Part shown: positions 41,225-49,783 of the stretch, in pieces
How positions within the stretch are numbered: position 1 is the stretch's first letter
Layout: every line of letters begins with the position of its first letter
Source of the DNA: SG8-4 sp964598225
GTDB taxonomy: Bacteria > Planctomycetota > Phycisphaerae > Sedimentisphaerales > Anaerobacaceae
Assembly (NCBI GenBank): GCA_964598225.1
Contig: CAZRBG010000024.1
Span: forward strand, 1 to 64,000
Direction of reading: 5' to 3'
Length of the DNA stretch: 64,000 bases
Translations under genes and position numbers: made by a program
Notes under the pieces: model-generated
Told to the model about the DNA's origin: nothing
Seen by the model: the letters and a program-made list of their open reading frames with translations, nothing else
The model's database searches: none

Positions 41225-42265
41225 ATGAGATTACTTGCCATAAGTGATACATATATTCCCGCCGTTTTCATGAGAGACGGTCTGGCGGAGTTGAAGGACT
41301 CTGGCGTTGATGTTGAAGTCCGCCATTGGGAACATGACGACCTGATCGGTTTGCAGCAGGACAACCTCAAAATAGAGACCGGCGGTCCGGATGCAGTAAA
41401 ACTGCCCGACAGCATCACGCAAGACCTCGCGTCCTTTGACATTGTGGTGGTGCAGTTCGCGCCGGTGAGCGGCTCTTTTATAGATCGAGCCAGGAGCCTC
41501 AAATTGATCGGTGTGCTCAGAGGCGGCGTAGAGAATGTCGCGGTCGAACACGCGACTAAGAAGGGCATCTCGGTAATGAACACGCCCGGCAGGAACGCGC
41601 GGGCCGTAGCCGAGTGTACGATGGGACTGATTCTTGCCGAGATTCGAAATATCGCACGCTCCCACTCCGACCTCAAGCGAGGCAACTGGCACAGATCGTT
41701 TCCCAACAGTGACGCGATACCCGAGCTCTGCGGCAAAACCGTTGGCCTCGTCGGCTATGGCGCAGTTGCGCATCTGGTTGCGGGCTATTTGAAGGCATTC
41801 GGAAGCAGGATCATTGCCTTTGATCCATATTTTGGAGGTGACGCGCCTCCGGCAGATTTGGTCGATCTTGAGTACCTGCTGAGCAACTCAGACGCGGTTT
41901 CTCTTCACGCCAGGCTCACCGACGAGAACTATCATTTGATCGGCGAGAAAGAGTTGGCGATGATGAAGCCGACAGCCGTTTTGGTAAACACCGCCCGAAG
42001 CGGCCTCATCGATGAGCTTGCTCTGATAGAAGCTCTGGAGCAAAAGAAGATCGCCGGTGCGGCACTCGACGTGTTCGATCAGGAACCTCTGCCCGCCGAT
42101 CATCCTTTCATCCGCCTGAAGAATGTCACCATAACGGCGCACTTAGCCGGCAGCACAATAGACTCATTCAAGAACAGTCCCAAAATGATGGCCGGCCATC
42201 TGAAAAACTGCCTGACCGGCGGCGGGAACCTGCCGATCATCAACGGCGTTCGGCCCAAATTATAA
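41225..42265 (+). CDS. D-2-hydroxyacid dehydrogenase
   Basis: A 346-residue NAD-dependent enzyme of the phosphoglycerate dehydrogenase-like family. The substrate domain contains LKLIGVLRGGVENVAVEHAT and the NAD-binding half begins GKTVGLVGYGAVAHLVAGYL. The catalytic residues are expected in RGG (near 98), NTARSGLIDELALIEALE (Arg) with DVFDQEPLPADHPFIRL (Glu), and ITAHLAGSTIDSF (His). It would reduce a 2-keto acid or oxidise a D-2-hydroxy acid. Its nearness to the RhaT-like carrier, SDR and aldolase suggests sugar-acid metabolism (inference). The start sits just after a repeat and has only a weak ribosome site. Confidence 0.85.
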   Translation: MRLLAISDTYIPAVFMRDGLAELKDSGVDVEVRHWEHDDLIGLQQDNLKIETGGPDAVKLPDSITQDLASFDIVVVQFAPVSGSFIDRARSLKLIGVLRGGVENVAVEHATKKGISVMNTPGRNARAVAECTMGLILAEIRNIARSHSDLKRGNWHRSFPNSDAIPELCGKTVGLVGYGAVAHLVAGYLKAFGSRIIAFDPYFGGDAPPADLVDLEYLLSNSDAVSLHARLTDENYHLIGEKELAMMKPTAVLVNTARSGLIDELALIEALEQKKIAGAALDVFDQEPLPADHPFIRLKNVTITAHLAGSTIDSFKNSPKMMAGHLKNCLTGGGNLPIINGVRPKL

Positions 42266-42344
42266 CTTAGACAGGCACCAGTCCATCTCGCCGACAATGC
42301 GCATAAACCATTCGTTACAGTCGAGCGCCAGGGTGGTAAGGTTC

Positions 42345-42818
42345 TTATTTTGCAGCCATCATGTCTTCGGGCATCTGCACGGCGACTACTTGTCCTCGCG
42401 CACAGATCTTCCCTTCCGCCGACAATGTCGCCGCGACTACGACCTTTCGCTCCTTGATTTCCTCCGCTCGCGCTCGAATCTCCAGAGGCACTCCGAGCGG
42501 CGTGGGATGCAGATAATCCACGTGCAGCGCAGCAGTAACGAAACGAGGCAGGGTTTCTGGGACCTTGCCGGGATTCTCGGCTCTGTGCTTTGCCGCTGCC
42601 GCTGTGCCGATACAGTGACAGTCGATAAGCGAGGCGATCATTCCGCCGTAGACATAGCCTGAGACGCCGATGTGATATGGTCGCGGCTCGAAGACGGCGA
42701 CTGTTTCGTCACCGTCCCAATAGCTTCTTATTTGCAGTCCGTGTTCATTGAGTGTGCCGCAACCGTAACAGTGGCGGAATTCCTCCGGGTACAAGTCCTG
42801 AAATGCTTTTCGGTCCAT
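42345..42818 (-). CDS. PaaI-type hotdog thioesterase
   Basis: A 157-residue hotdog-fold protein. HCYGCGTLNEHGLQIRSYWD at the start, then HIGVSGYVYGGMIASLIDCH (central helix with conserved Gly and Asp), and DYLHPTPLGVPLEIRARAEE followed by KVVVAATLSAEGKICARGQV. Family members hydrolyse acyl-CoA thioesters in the cytoplasm; the substrate is unknown. It is the last gene of a minus-strand cluster with the VOC and M20 genes. Confidence 0.85.
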   Translation of the reverse strand: MDRKAFQDLYPEEFRHCYGCGTLNEHGLQIRSYWDGDETVAVFEPRPYHIGVSGYVYGGMIASLIDCHCIGTAAAAKHRAENPGKVPETLPRFVTAALHVDYLHPTPLGVPLEIRARAEEIKERKVVVAATLSAEGKICARGQVVAVQMPEDMMAAK

Positions 42819-42895
42819 AATTCACCGCAGCGTATGATCATCTCCACTGCAATGACAAATGTCAAGCAAAGACATTCGTAGTTTTGAGATACTCT

Positions 42896-43345
42896 CTACG
42901 CCCATTTCTGCAATTCGATTATATTTCCTTCCGGGTCGGTTATATAGATAAATGTGATCGTCCCGGCGTTCGCGATCTCAACTGTTACCAACTCACCCAC
43001 ACAACCGCCACCTGCTGCGAGCACCTCGTCTCGTGCCGCTTCCACGTCGTCGACCTCGAAAGCAATGTGAGCAAAGCCCGGCCGGTTTATCGCCGTGGCA
43101 AGTCTCTCCTCTGCCCTGTTATACTCGAATATCTCGAGAGTAGGTCCATCGTCGCCGCAACCTGGAAGCCGCAGGTGAATCCCCTGAACACCGGCGTCCG
43201 GCACTCCGGTGCACCGCTCGACCCATTCTGCCGAGCTCTTTCTCTCAGGCGGCACGGGCGTGCAACCGAGAGCCTGCTCATAGAAATACGCAAGCTTGCG
43301 CCAGTCTTCGGCAACAATGTTTGTGTGTCTGTATCTTGCTTTCAT
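42896..43345 (-). CDS. VOC (glyoxalase/dioxygenase) family protein
   Basis: A 149-residue protein of two beta-alpha-beta-beta-beta modules. Potential metal ligands are His in RYRHTNIVAEDWRKLAYFYE, Glu in PTLEIFEYNRAEE, His in PGFAHIAFEVDDVEAARDEV and Glu in TDPEGNIIELQKW. It resembles methylmalonyl-CoA epimerase/glyoxalase-type VOC proteins, with no specific assignment. The ATG overlaps the stop of the M20 gene (TAATG), so it is translationally coupled to it. Confidence 0.85.
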   Translation of the reverse strand: MKARYRHTNIVAEDWRKLAYFYEQALGCTPVPPERKSSAEWVERCTGVPDAGVQGIHLRLPGCGDDGPTLEIFEYNRAEERLATAINRPGFAHIAFEVDDVEAARDEVLAAGGGCVGELVTVEIANAGTITFIYITDPEGNIIELQKWA

Positions 43346-44790
43346 TAGTTCTGTGCCTTTCCGATTGGCGGTTTTTGGTCTGCCGGTACCGGTGATTGAT
43401 AAGGTTTGCCTTCGGTGGCTTCAAGGAAGGATTGTTTGGCTTCTTTTACTAATTCCGCGTTCGTAAGAATGTCTAGGCCCGTGGCGGCGATCACCTTGGC
43501 GGCAACGACGGCTCCCTTTCGCCCAGCCTGTGTTCCGCTGCAGGCGGTGGTGGCCCAACTGTGCCAGGGGACGTCCTCGGCCGCCGTTGCCACGCGGAAG
43601 CCCGCCGTCGGGACGATCCAGCTAACTTCCGCCACATCGGTCGAGCCGCCTTTTACTTCGCCCAGATCATCGGGCAGCGGCTTTATCTTGTCGCTGAATC
43701 CCTTTTCCTCCTTGCCGGTGATGCGCTGGAGCTTGCGGGCGAATTCGTGATCGGACTCGGTAAACGCCGGCGCGCCGACGAGTTCGAGATTCTTCTGAAG
43801 AGCTTCCTGCAAAGGCCGGTTCAACAGGTATTCGTGCACGCCGGTTATCAGGTGGACTTTGTGAGTGGTCTCGGTGGCAAGGGCCGCGCCTTCGGCGATT
43901 TTGAGGATTCGGTCGTAATATTTGCTTACCTCGGCGCGATTTATGTCGCGGACGTAATACCACACCTTTGCATAATCCGGCACAACATTGGGTGCATCGC
44001 CGGCGTTCGGGATGACGTAATGAATCCGTGCCGTGGGCTTTACGTGCTCTCGCATCATGTTGACCCCGTAATTCATCATCTCGACGGCGTCGAGAGCGCT
44101 TCTCCCGTTCCAGGGATCGGCCGAGCCGTGGGCCGTCTGGCCGAAGAACTCGACCTCGAAGCTGTTCATCGCCCGCCCGGACTGGTTACGGACTTCATTT
44201 GTGGAGCTTGGGTGCCATTCCAAAACCGCGTCCAGCCCGTCGAAAACGCCGGCTTTGGCCATGTAAACCTTGCCGATAAGCGTCTCTTCGGCGGGAGTGC
44301 CGAACAGCTTGACCGTGCCCTTGAGACCTTCTGCTTCAATTAGCTGCTTCAGCGCTATAGCCCCGCCTACGCTTGCGGCCCCGAAAAGATTGTGCCCGCA
44401 CCCGTGGCCGGAAGTAACGCCGTCTGCCCGGGGTTTGCGCTCAGCGACCGCCTGATTGCCGACACCGGGAAGCGCGTCGTATTCTGCGAGAATGCCGATC
44501 ACAGGTGAACCTGTCCCGTACGTCGCCACAAAGGCCGTGGGCATATCCGCAACGCCGGCTTCAACATTGAAGCCGGCGTCGTCGAGCTTACGAACAAGCA
44601 GACCGGCCGAGCGCGTCTCAGCCAGTCCCAGCTCCGCGTAATCCCACAGTTTCATCGCCATCTCCTCAATCAACGGCTCAATCGAGTCCACCCGCTCGAT
44701 AGCAGCCTGTTTAAGGCGTTCGGATTTTCGCCCGAATGTCGGCGACGCACCCGCGGCCAAGATTACGGCAAGAGTCAGGATCCCAAGCAT
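43345..44790 (-). CDS. M20 family amidohydrolase (AbgB-like), exported
   Basis: A 481-residue metallopeptidase-like hydrolase. Metal-binding blocks are ADGVTSGHGCGHNLFGAASV near residue 125, KLFGTPAEETLIGKVYMAK near 165 and VLEWHPSSTNEVRN. The dimerisation domain has FFGQTAHGSADPWNGRSALD. The family includes the p-aminobenzoyl-glutamate hydrolase subunit AbgB and has the same length. MLGILTLAVILAAGASPTFG is a good signal peptide, so 44790 is chosen. The frame stays open to ATG 45021, but the extra 77 residues run through a repeat and have no domain. The promoter at 45052-45080 would include both starts. Confidence 0.75.
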   Translation of the reverse strand: MLGILTLAVILAAGASPTFGRKSERLKQAAIERVDSIEPLIEEMAMKLWDYAELGLAETRSAGLLVRKLDDAGFNVEAGVADMPTAFVATYGTGSPVIGILAEYDALPGVGNQAVAERKPRADGVTSGHGCGHNLFGAASVGGAIALKQLIEAEGLKGTVKLFGTPAEETLIGKVYMAKAGVFDGLDAVLEWHPSSTNEVRNQSGRAMNSFEVEFFGQTAHGSADPWNGRSALDAVEMMNYGVNMMREHVKPTARIHYVIPNAGDAPNVVPDYAKVWYYVRDINRAEVSKYYDRILKIAEGAALATETTHKVHLITGVHEYLLNRPLQEALQKNLELVGAPAFTESDHEFARKLQRITGKEEKGFSDKIKPLPDDLGEVKGGSTDVAEVSWIVPTAGFRVATAAEDVPWHSWATTACSGTQAGRKGAVVAAKVIAATGLDILTNAELVKEAKQSFLEATEGKPYQSPVPADQKPPIGKAQN

Positions 44791-44837
44791 TACGGACCCG
44801 ATATTGGTTTCGTTTGGCTTTGTTTCTCCAAATGTGT

Positions 44838-44862
44838 TTCCGCAGCACGCAGCACGCAGCAC
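44838..44862. repeat. Family E repeat (GCAGCACGCAGCAC)
   Basis: CCGCAGCACGCAGCACGCAG forms a short tandem run in the leader of the M20 gene. A related run is inserted in thiH at 61157-61226 (opposite orientation). Around it TTTGGCTTTGTTT occurs twice, at about 44811-44823 and 44870-44882, flanking the run; the stretch 44791-45051 holds no other gene. Confidence 0.5.
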
Positions 44863-45051
44863 GAATAAATTGGCTTTGTTTTGCAAAAAAACTGATTTCA
44901 CAGCGCGATTTCGACCCCAAATGCGTACACCTGTATGGTGGACTGCTCGGTCACCAGCCGGACGGAGAAGATTCTCAGTATTCGTTGGCTCCATGGTTTG
45001 ATGTGATATTGAACTGTTCATTTTTCATTCTAATCCATTAGTTAGGTAAGT

Positions 45052-45080
45052 ATTATACCATAAATGAGAAAGGTTGTCAA
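45052..45080 (-). promoter_or_regulatory. Perfect consensus promoter upstream of the M20 operon
   Basis: Minus strand: TTGACA (45080-45075), a 17-base spacer and TATAAT (45057-45052), again matching at all twelve positions. The transcript would start near 45045 and would carry a leader of about 255 bases to the chosen start at 44790. Confidence 0.7.
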
Positions 45081-45128
45081 TTAATTGTTGGAGGTTATTC
45101 TGTCTTGTCGCCGATGCCGTGCCGCTGG

Positions 45129-46097
45129 TCAACGAGGCTGAGCGTCATTGATATCTGCAGATTCATACTCTTGCCGCCAATTCGGGTCGCTGGTCCGAAA
45201 TGCCGGTCCACCCTGTACTTCCTTCACGAAAAGATCGAGTTCACTCAACACGTCCATGTTATCCATAACTTGTTGCCTGGACAATGATATTGTTCGGAGT
45301 TCCGGCATTCGGCAGAGAGGCTGAAGATCGGTTACGTCAGTTCCTATCAGATTCAGGAATTGTATTTTTGTGCCCTTCAAAGGCGAGATATCGCTTACAG
45401 GAGATTTTACCAGAGACAAACTGCGAAGGGCGGATTTGTTCAGGGGATTCAGGCCAGTAACCTGTGTGTTAATCAGTTCCAGCCTGGCGATTGGTAATTC
45501 GGCCAGTGGGCTGATATCTTTAACCTGGGGACCGGCCAGACTAACGCTTTTCCAACCCTTGCCCCTGCCCCAGTAAATATGTACAACGGGAAGCCCTTTA
45601 GCTTCCAGAGCTGCTCTAATGCTCTCTTCCTTATTCCTATCGGATCTGGTTCGAACATGATTGACCCATTCCGGCATAATCTGACGCAATTGCAATACGG
45701 CTCCTGTTGCAAATATGAGCAGGAATATGCACAGCGCGATACTCCTGATCTGCATTTTCGCTTTCGGCCACGAGCCTTTGGGTTCATCGTCCCGGACATT
45801 TTGCAGACGCGAGTATATAGACCGGCGGTCAAAAGCCCATACAATGAAAACCAGACCAACGAACGTTGTGGACAGCGCATGCAACCGCATATTCTCACAC
45901 CGTAGAGCCTTCGCTGGTTCGAGGGATTGTAACAAAGTCTTGCTATCTAATTTTAACCATACAGTTTTCCTGACATAGGGGCGTCTCTGCTCGTAGTAAT
46001 CCTCAAGTGCGATCCTGGCCGCTCTTATGCCATAAAGTCCGATGAAAAACAGGATAATACCGAGCGACAGGATAGGAATGAAATAACTTCTTTTCAT
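45129..46097 (-). CDS. Membrane protein with leucine-rich repeats
   Basis: A 322-residue protein. Helices are near residues 4-24 (YFIPILSLGIILFFIGLYG), 75-92 (LSTTFVGLVFIVWAF) and 118-138 (IALCIFLLIFATGAVLQL). The outer part has about four to five LRR units of the bacterial internalin-like type: VKDISPLAELPIARLELINT, QVTGLNPLNKSALRSLSLVK, SPVSDISPLKGTKIQFLNLI and TDVTDLQPLCRMPELRTISL. No catalytic domain is seen; a protein-binding surface role is likely. ATG 46097 has AAGGA upstream and is preferred over the frame start at 46157. Confidence 0.65.
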   Translation of the reverse strand: MKRSYFIPILSLGIILFFIGLYGIRAARIALEDYYEQRRPYVRKTVWLKLDSKTLLQSLEPAKALRCENMRLHALSTTFVGLVFIVWAFDRRSIYSRLQNVRDDEPKGSWPKAKMQIRSIALCIFLLIFATGAVLQLRQIMPEWVNHVRTRSDRNKEESIRAALEAKGLPVVHIYWGRGKGWKSVSLAGPQVKDISPLAELPIARLELINTQVTGLNPLNKSALRSLSLVKSPVSDISPLKGTKIQFLNLIGTDVTDLQPLCRMPELRTISLSRQQVMDNMDVLSELDLFVKEVQGGPAFRTSDPNWRQEYESADINDAQPR

Positions 46098-46207
46098 TTT
46101 ATCATCCTTAATCCTCTTGCGCTGAAAGTCCTGCAATAACCTGCGAAGATCTGACACATAATGTTCTGCGCGAACTTACGATTTGAACGAGTCGTCTTGT
46201 TAATGAC

Positions 46208-46230
46208 CGATGGGGCAAGCCTCACCCTGC
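46208..46230. repeat. Partial family B repeat
   Basis: GATGGGGCAAGCCTCACCCTGC is one half of the family B palindrome. It lies just past the end of the lactonase/GH29 gene and upstream of the LRR gene. Confidence 0.5.
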
Positions 46231-46249
46231 TTTTTTGGCGTTTTATGGA

Positions 46250-48358
46250 TCAGTTTCTAATTCTTGAGGATGGTGGTTTATTGCTATCCGGTTTGCTTTT
46301 GATTGCGTTTAGCAAAGCGGCGAGTGCCTGCATGCGTTGGAGGTGTATGCCTGAGATCAGGCCTTGTCTGTCCGGGGGGACGTTGAGCAGATAGTTGGCG
46401 TTTCGGTTGTTGCAGAGCTCGAGCATTTTGACGATTTCGCGGGTGTCTTTGAGATGTTCGGGGCCGTCGGTCGTGTTCCAGAACCAGGTTTTTGAGATTT
46501 TGTCGCAGACTTCAGCCGGTATGGTATTTCCCTCCGGCGGCATGCCCTGTGGCGCCCAGGGGAATTCACAGCTATAGATGTCCGATTCTTCGAGGCTGTG
46601 GGCGTTGTTGCCGATGACCAGGCACTTCGGCTGCAACGATCTGACGTGCGCCCGGACCTCCTGCCAGCGCGAGCGGGTGTATTTGTTTCTATATTGATCG
46701 ATCCAGAGCAGGTCGATGGGGCCGTACTCTGTGAGCAGCTCGGTCAGTTGCTTCTTGATGAATCCTACGTAGTCTCCCGCCGCCTCAGGGGGAAGTCCGT
46801 GAAGGTCCGGCTTGCCTTCGGGGACGGCGCTGCCGTGCCGGGGATTCGAGAAATCGCCGGGGAAGCAATAATAGAATCCGACTTTCAGCCCGCGAGCGCG
46901 AAAGGCATCGACAAACTCACGGACGATGTCGCCCCTGCCGTTCTTGTAGTTGACAAAGCGGGCGATGTCGTGCTTCGTGTGATCGCTGTCCCAGAGGCAC
47001 CAGGCGCCGGTATGCTTGACGGTCAGCACGCCGTATTTCATGCCGGCCATGCAGGCGACGTCGGCCCATTGGCGGCAATCGAGTTTTTCGGGCCTGAAAA
47101 GTGCCGGATCTTCATATCCGTTGGCCCATTCTCGATTGACGTAGGTGGCCATGTTAAAATGCAGAAAAAGGCCGAAACGGAGCTTGAGGAAATCCTCCCG
47201 CAGAGCTGTTCTATCGATTTCAACGTCGTCGGCGGAATCGGCCTGTAGAAAGCGGACGCAGACCGGCTTTCCGACGGTGATTTTGTGGCCTGTCGGCTCA
47301 AGAACGCCGGTTTTGCGGTTTATGCTGAAGACGACGACGCTGTCGCTGCCCTGGTTGGCGACGAGGCAGAACTTGCCGGTCGGGTCGATATTGAAGTTTC
47401 GAGGCGTCTTGATGCCGGCGGTCTCATGCTCGATGAGCCTGAGCGTTCCTTTACACCGGTTGATTCGGTACACCGCGATGCTGTCGTGACCACGATTAGA
47501 TCCGTAAAGGAACCTGCCGTTGGGATGAACGCGAACCTCGGCGCAAGTGTTCGAGCCGTCGAACCCATCGGGAAGCGTTGGGATGGTCTGAATTTCCGTC
47601 AAGGCGCCGGACTTCGGGTTGTAATCAAAGGCCGTGATCGTACAATGGAGTTCGTTTATTACGTACGCGTATTTGCCGTTGGGAGCAAAGGAGAAGTGTC
47701 GCGGGCCGGCGCCGGGTTTTAGCTTTGCGAATGCCGGATTGTTGACGGTGATCGTGCCTTTCTCAACATCCAGTTTGTAGATCATGACCTTGTCCGTGCC
47801 GAGGTCGGCGACGAAGGCGAAGCGGTCGTCGGGGCTGACGTTGATCGAATGGGCGTGCGGTCCCTTCTGTCGCCTGGAATTGGGGCCGGAGCCGGTATGC
47901 TGAACGAATCCACTGGGTTCAGCCAATCTTCCATCCGGCTCGACTGGGATTACTGAAGCGCTGCCGCTGCCGTAGTTGGCTACGAGCACATTCTTGCCCG
48001 CGTGGTCTATGCTGACGTGGCACGGGCCGGAGCCGCCGGAAGGCTGCCGGTTGAGGAATTTCAGGTTTCCGTCGTCGCGGATTGCGTAGGCGCTGACGGA
48101 GCCTGCGCCGCCGGATTCACTGACGGCGTACAGGAATTTGCCGTTAGGGTGGATTTCGAGGAATGAGGGATTTCTCGTCTCGGCGGCGAGAATCGGCTCG
48201 GAGAGTTCGCCTGTACCGAGGTCGAGTGTGCTGCGGTAGATGCCCTTGCTTGAATCGCTACGTGTGTAAGTTCCGAAATATACCGGCAATGACCTGGCAC
48301 AAGCGGCCGAGGCCGCTGCCAGAGAAACTGCTACTGTAATAAGATTCTTGATCTTCAT
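46250..48358 (-). CDS. Lactonase beta-propeller fused to GH29-like fucosidase
   Basis: A 702-residue exported protein (signal TVAVSLAAASAACARS). Residues about 25-375 are a seven-bladed 6-phosphogluconolactonase (YbhE/Pgl)-type propeller: VYFGTYTRSDSSKGIYRSTL, FLEIHPNGKFLYAVSE, GPCHVSIDHAGKNVLVANYG and GPRHFSFAPNGKYAYVINEL. From about 390 a GH29 alpha-L-fucosidase-like barrel follows: FLKLRFGLFLHFNMATYVNR, KYGVLTVKHTGAWCLWDSDH, and YGPIDLLWIDQYRNK, whose Asp is the candidate nucleophile. It ends with NANYLLNVPPDRQGLI. The typical C-terminal beta-sandwich of GH29 is missing. The start lies 17 bases after the upstream desulfhydrase gene. Confidence 0.8.
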   Translation of the reverse strand: MKIKNLITVAVSLAAASAACARSLPVYFGTYTRSDSSKGIYRSTLDLGTGELSEPILAAETRNPSFLEIHPNGKFLYAVSESGGAGSVSAYAIRDDGNLKFLNRQPSGGSGPCHVSIDHAGKNVLVANYGSGSASVIPVEPDGRLAEPSGFVQHTGSGPNSRRQKGPHAHSINVSPDDRFAFVADLGTDKVMIYKLDVEKGTITVNNPAFAKLKPGAGPRHFSFAPNGKYAYVINELHCTITAFDYNPKSGALTEIQTIPTLPDGFDGSNTCAEVRVHPNGRFLYGSNRGHDSIAVYRINRCKGTLRLIEHETAGIKTPRNFNIDPTGKFCLVANQGSDSVVVFSINRKTGVLEPTGHKITVGKPVCVRFLQADSADDVEIDRTALREDFLKLRFGLFLHFNMATYVNREWANGYEDPALFRPEKLDCRQWADVACMAGMKYGVLTVKHTGAWCLWDSDHTKHDIARFVNYKNGRGDIVREFVDAFRARGLKVGFYYCFPGDFSNPRHGSAVPEGKPDLHGLPPEAAGDYVGFIKKQLTELLTEYGPIDLLWIDQYRNKYTRSRWQEVRAHVRSLQPKCLVIGNNAHSLEESDIYSCEFPWAPQGMPPEGNTIPAEVCDKISKTWFWNTTDGPEHLKDTREIVKMLELCNNRNANYLLNVPPDRQGLISGIHLQRMQALAALLNAIKSKPDSNKPPSSRIRN

Positions 48359-48375
48359 GTAAATGCCTCCGTTAG

Positions 48376-49389
48376 TTATTCGAAAAGTTCTATATTACCG
48401 CCTGTGTGGATGAAAAGCACGTTTGAGTTCTTTTCGAAGCGGCCTTGCCGCAGGTAGTCAATCAACGCCGCGGCGGCTTTTCCGGTATAAACGTAGTCCA
48501 GGAATATCCCGAATCGGCGTGCGAACATCTCGACAGCCTCCCGGCAGCCGGGTGTTCTGGCGGCGTAACCTTCGCCTATATAGCCATCGTCAACGATTAC
48601 ATTCGAAGCATCGACTTCGGCGTCGATTTCGGCCGCGGTTCTCCGGGCCAGGTAGATAACATTGTTTTCAAGCTCGGCTTGAGGTTTTGCAACGCTTATG
48701 CCGATTATCTTACCCGGCTGGCCGGAAATTGCCTGCCCGGCGACGAGCCCGGCTTGCGTGCCCGCCGAGGAGGAAGCGTGGATTATGGCGTCGAATTCCA
48801 CTTCCAGCCGCGATTGATCTTCGATGATTTCGTCGAGTGCGTCTACATATCCCAGAGCGCCTCTTGGGGTCGAGCCGCCGACGGGCATGCGATAGACTTT
48901 CCTGCCCTGTGAGGTCAACTGATTCTCGATTTTCTCTGCCCGGTCGGCCCAGACATCCCAGTCCGGCGAATCGATGTGATGGCATTTGACACCGAGCAGG
49001 TGATCTACGCGGAGGTTTCCCGTTGGATTCTCAGGTTTCTCGCCGCCGAGGACGAGATGGACTTCCATGCCGCTTGAGATTCCGTAAGATGCGGCCATTC
49101 GGCAGAAATTAGACTGGTTGGCGCCGATGGCAATCAGGGTATCGCATCTCTGTTCGAGGGCCTGGGCGAGCAGGAAATCGAGCTTGCGGGTCTTGTTGCC
49201 GCCGAGGCCGAAACCCGTCAGGTCATCTCTCTTGCAGTAGACATTTACGCCGTATTCGTCTGCCAGAGCGTCCAGTTTGTGGGCCGGGGTTGGCACAAGT
49301 GAGTTCTTAAGCCTCGGAAACCGCTTGAGTTTTTCGTGGATCACTGACAAATCGGACCTTTCCGTTTTTGTTTGGGCTGCGGAATGCAT
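48376..49389 (-). CDS. D-cysteine desulfhydrase / ACC deaminase-like PLP enzyme
   Basis: A fold-type-II PLP enzyme of about 337 residues. The PLP lysine is in LTGFGLGGNKTRKLDFLLAQ, with IAIGANQSNFCRMAASYG close behind. Then come HASSSAGTQAGLVAGQAISG (phosphate loop) and LDYVYTGKAAAALIDYL, ending in NVLFIHTGGNIELFE. It resembles D-cysteine desulfhydrase and ACC deaminase; key residues for telling them apart were not resolved. The start is uncertain: ATG 49389 is given, GTG 49344 would fit the family better, and the frame extends to 49557 through a stretch with no domain and no ribosome site. Confidence 0.8.
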   Translation of the reverse strand: MHSAAQTKTERSDLSVIHEKLKRFPRLKNSLVPTPAHKLDALADEYGVNVYCKRDDLTGFGLGGNKTRKLDFLLAQALEQRCDTLIAIGANQSNFCRMAASYGISSGMEVHLVLGGEKPENPTGNLRVDHLLGVKCHHIDSPDWDVWADRAEKIENQLTSQGRKVYRMPVGGSTPRGALGYVDALDEIIEDQSRLEVEFDAIIHASSSAGTQAGLVAGQAISGQPGKIIGISVAKPQAELENNVIYLARRTAAEIDAEVDASNVIVDDGYIGEGYAARTPGCREAVEMFARRFGIFLDYVYTGKAAAALIDYLRQGRFEKNSNVLFIHTGGNIELFE

Positions 49390-49783
49390 GCTTGTCCGGC
49401 ATTTACCGCAAAAAGCTCCGCCCATCGTTGGTTTTCCCAAGACTCCGTCCCCGTCGGCGTCCGCCGAAGAGCGGTTGGCATGAGGAATCTCGCTGCCGTT
49501 AGCGAGAGCACCAGCAATTATTGATAAGAATCTATGTTTCACAGGCTCGATTCTCAAGTGAAAAAATCGTCCCGGCGGAAACGGGGGATCGGCGTTTTTG
49601 GCGAGAAAACGGCGGTCGGCAGAAATTTTTTCAAAAAAATCAAAAAAATCGCAAATTCGAAGTCTACATTCGGGGGTTGAGAAACGCCTTTATATATGAA
49701 GGTGAAGGTTTTTTGCAGCGTGCCCAAATCTTCACGAAATAACGATTGGGGTTGATAAGTTACAATGAAAGGAGTGTGCAGTT

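Noticed and set aside
49390..49557. N-terminal extension of the D-cysteine-desulfhydrase-like frame, with a dockerin-like ADADGDGV stretch.
   Set aside because: No ribosome site, no domain, and the family starts near the RFPRLKN segment; treated as non-coding leader.
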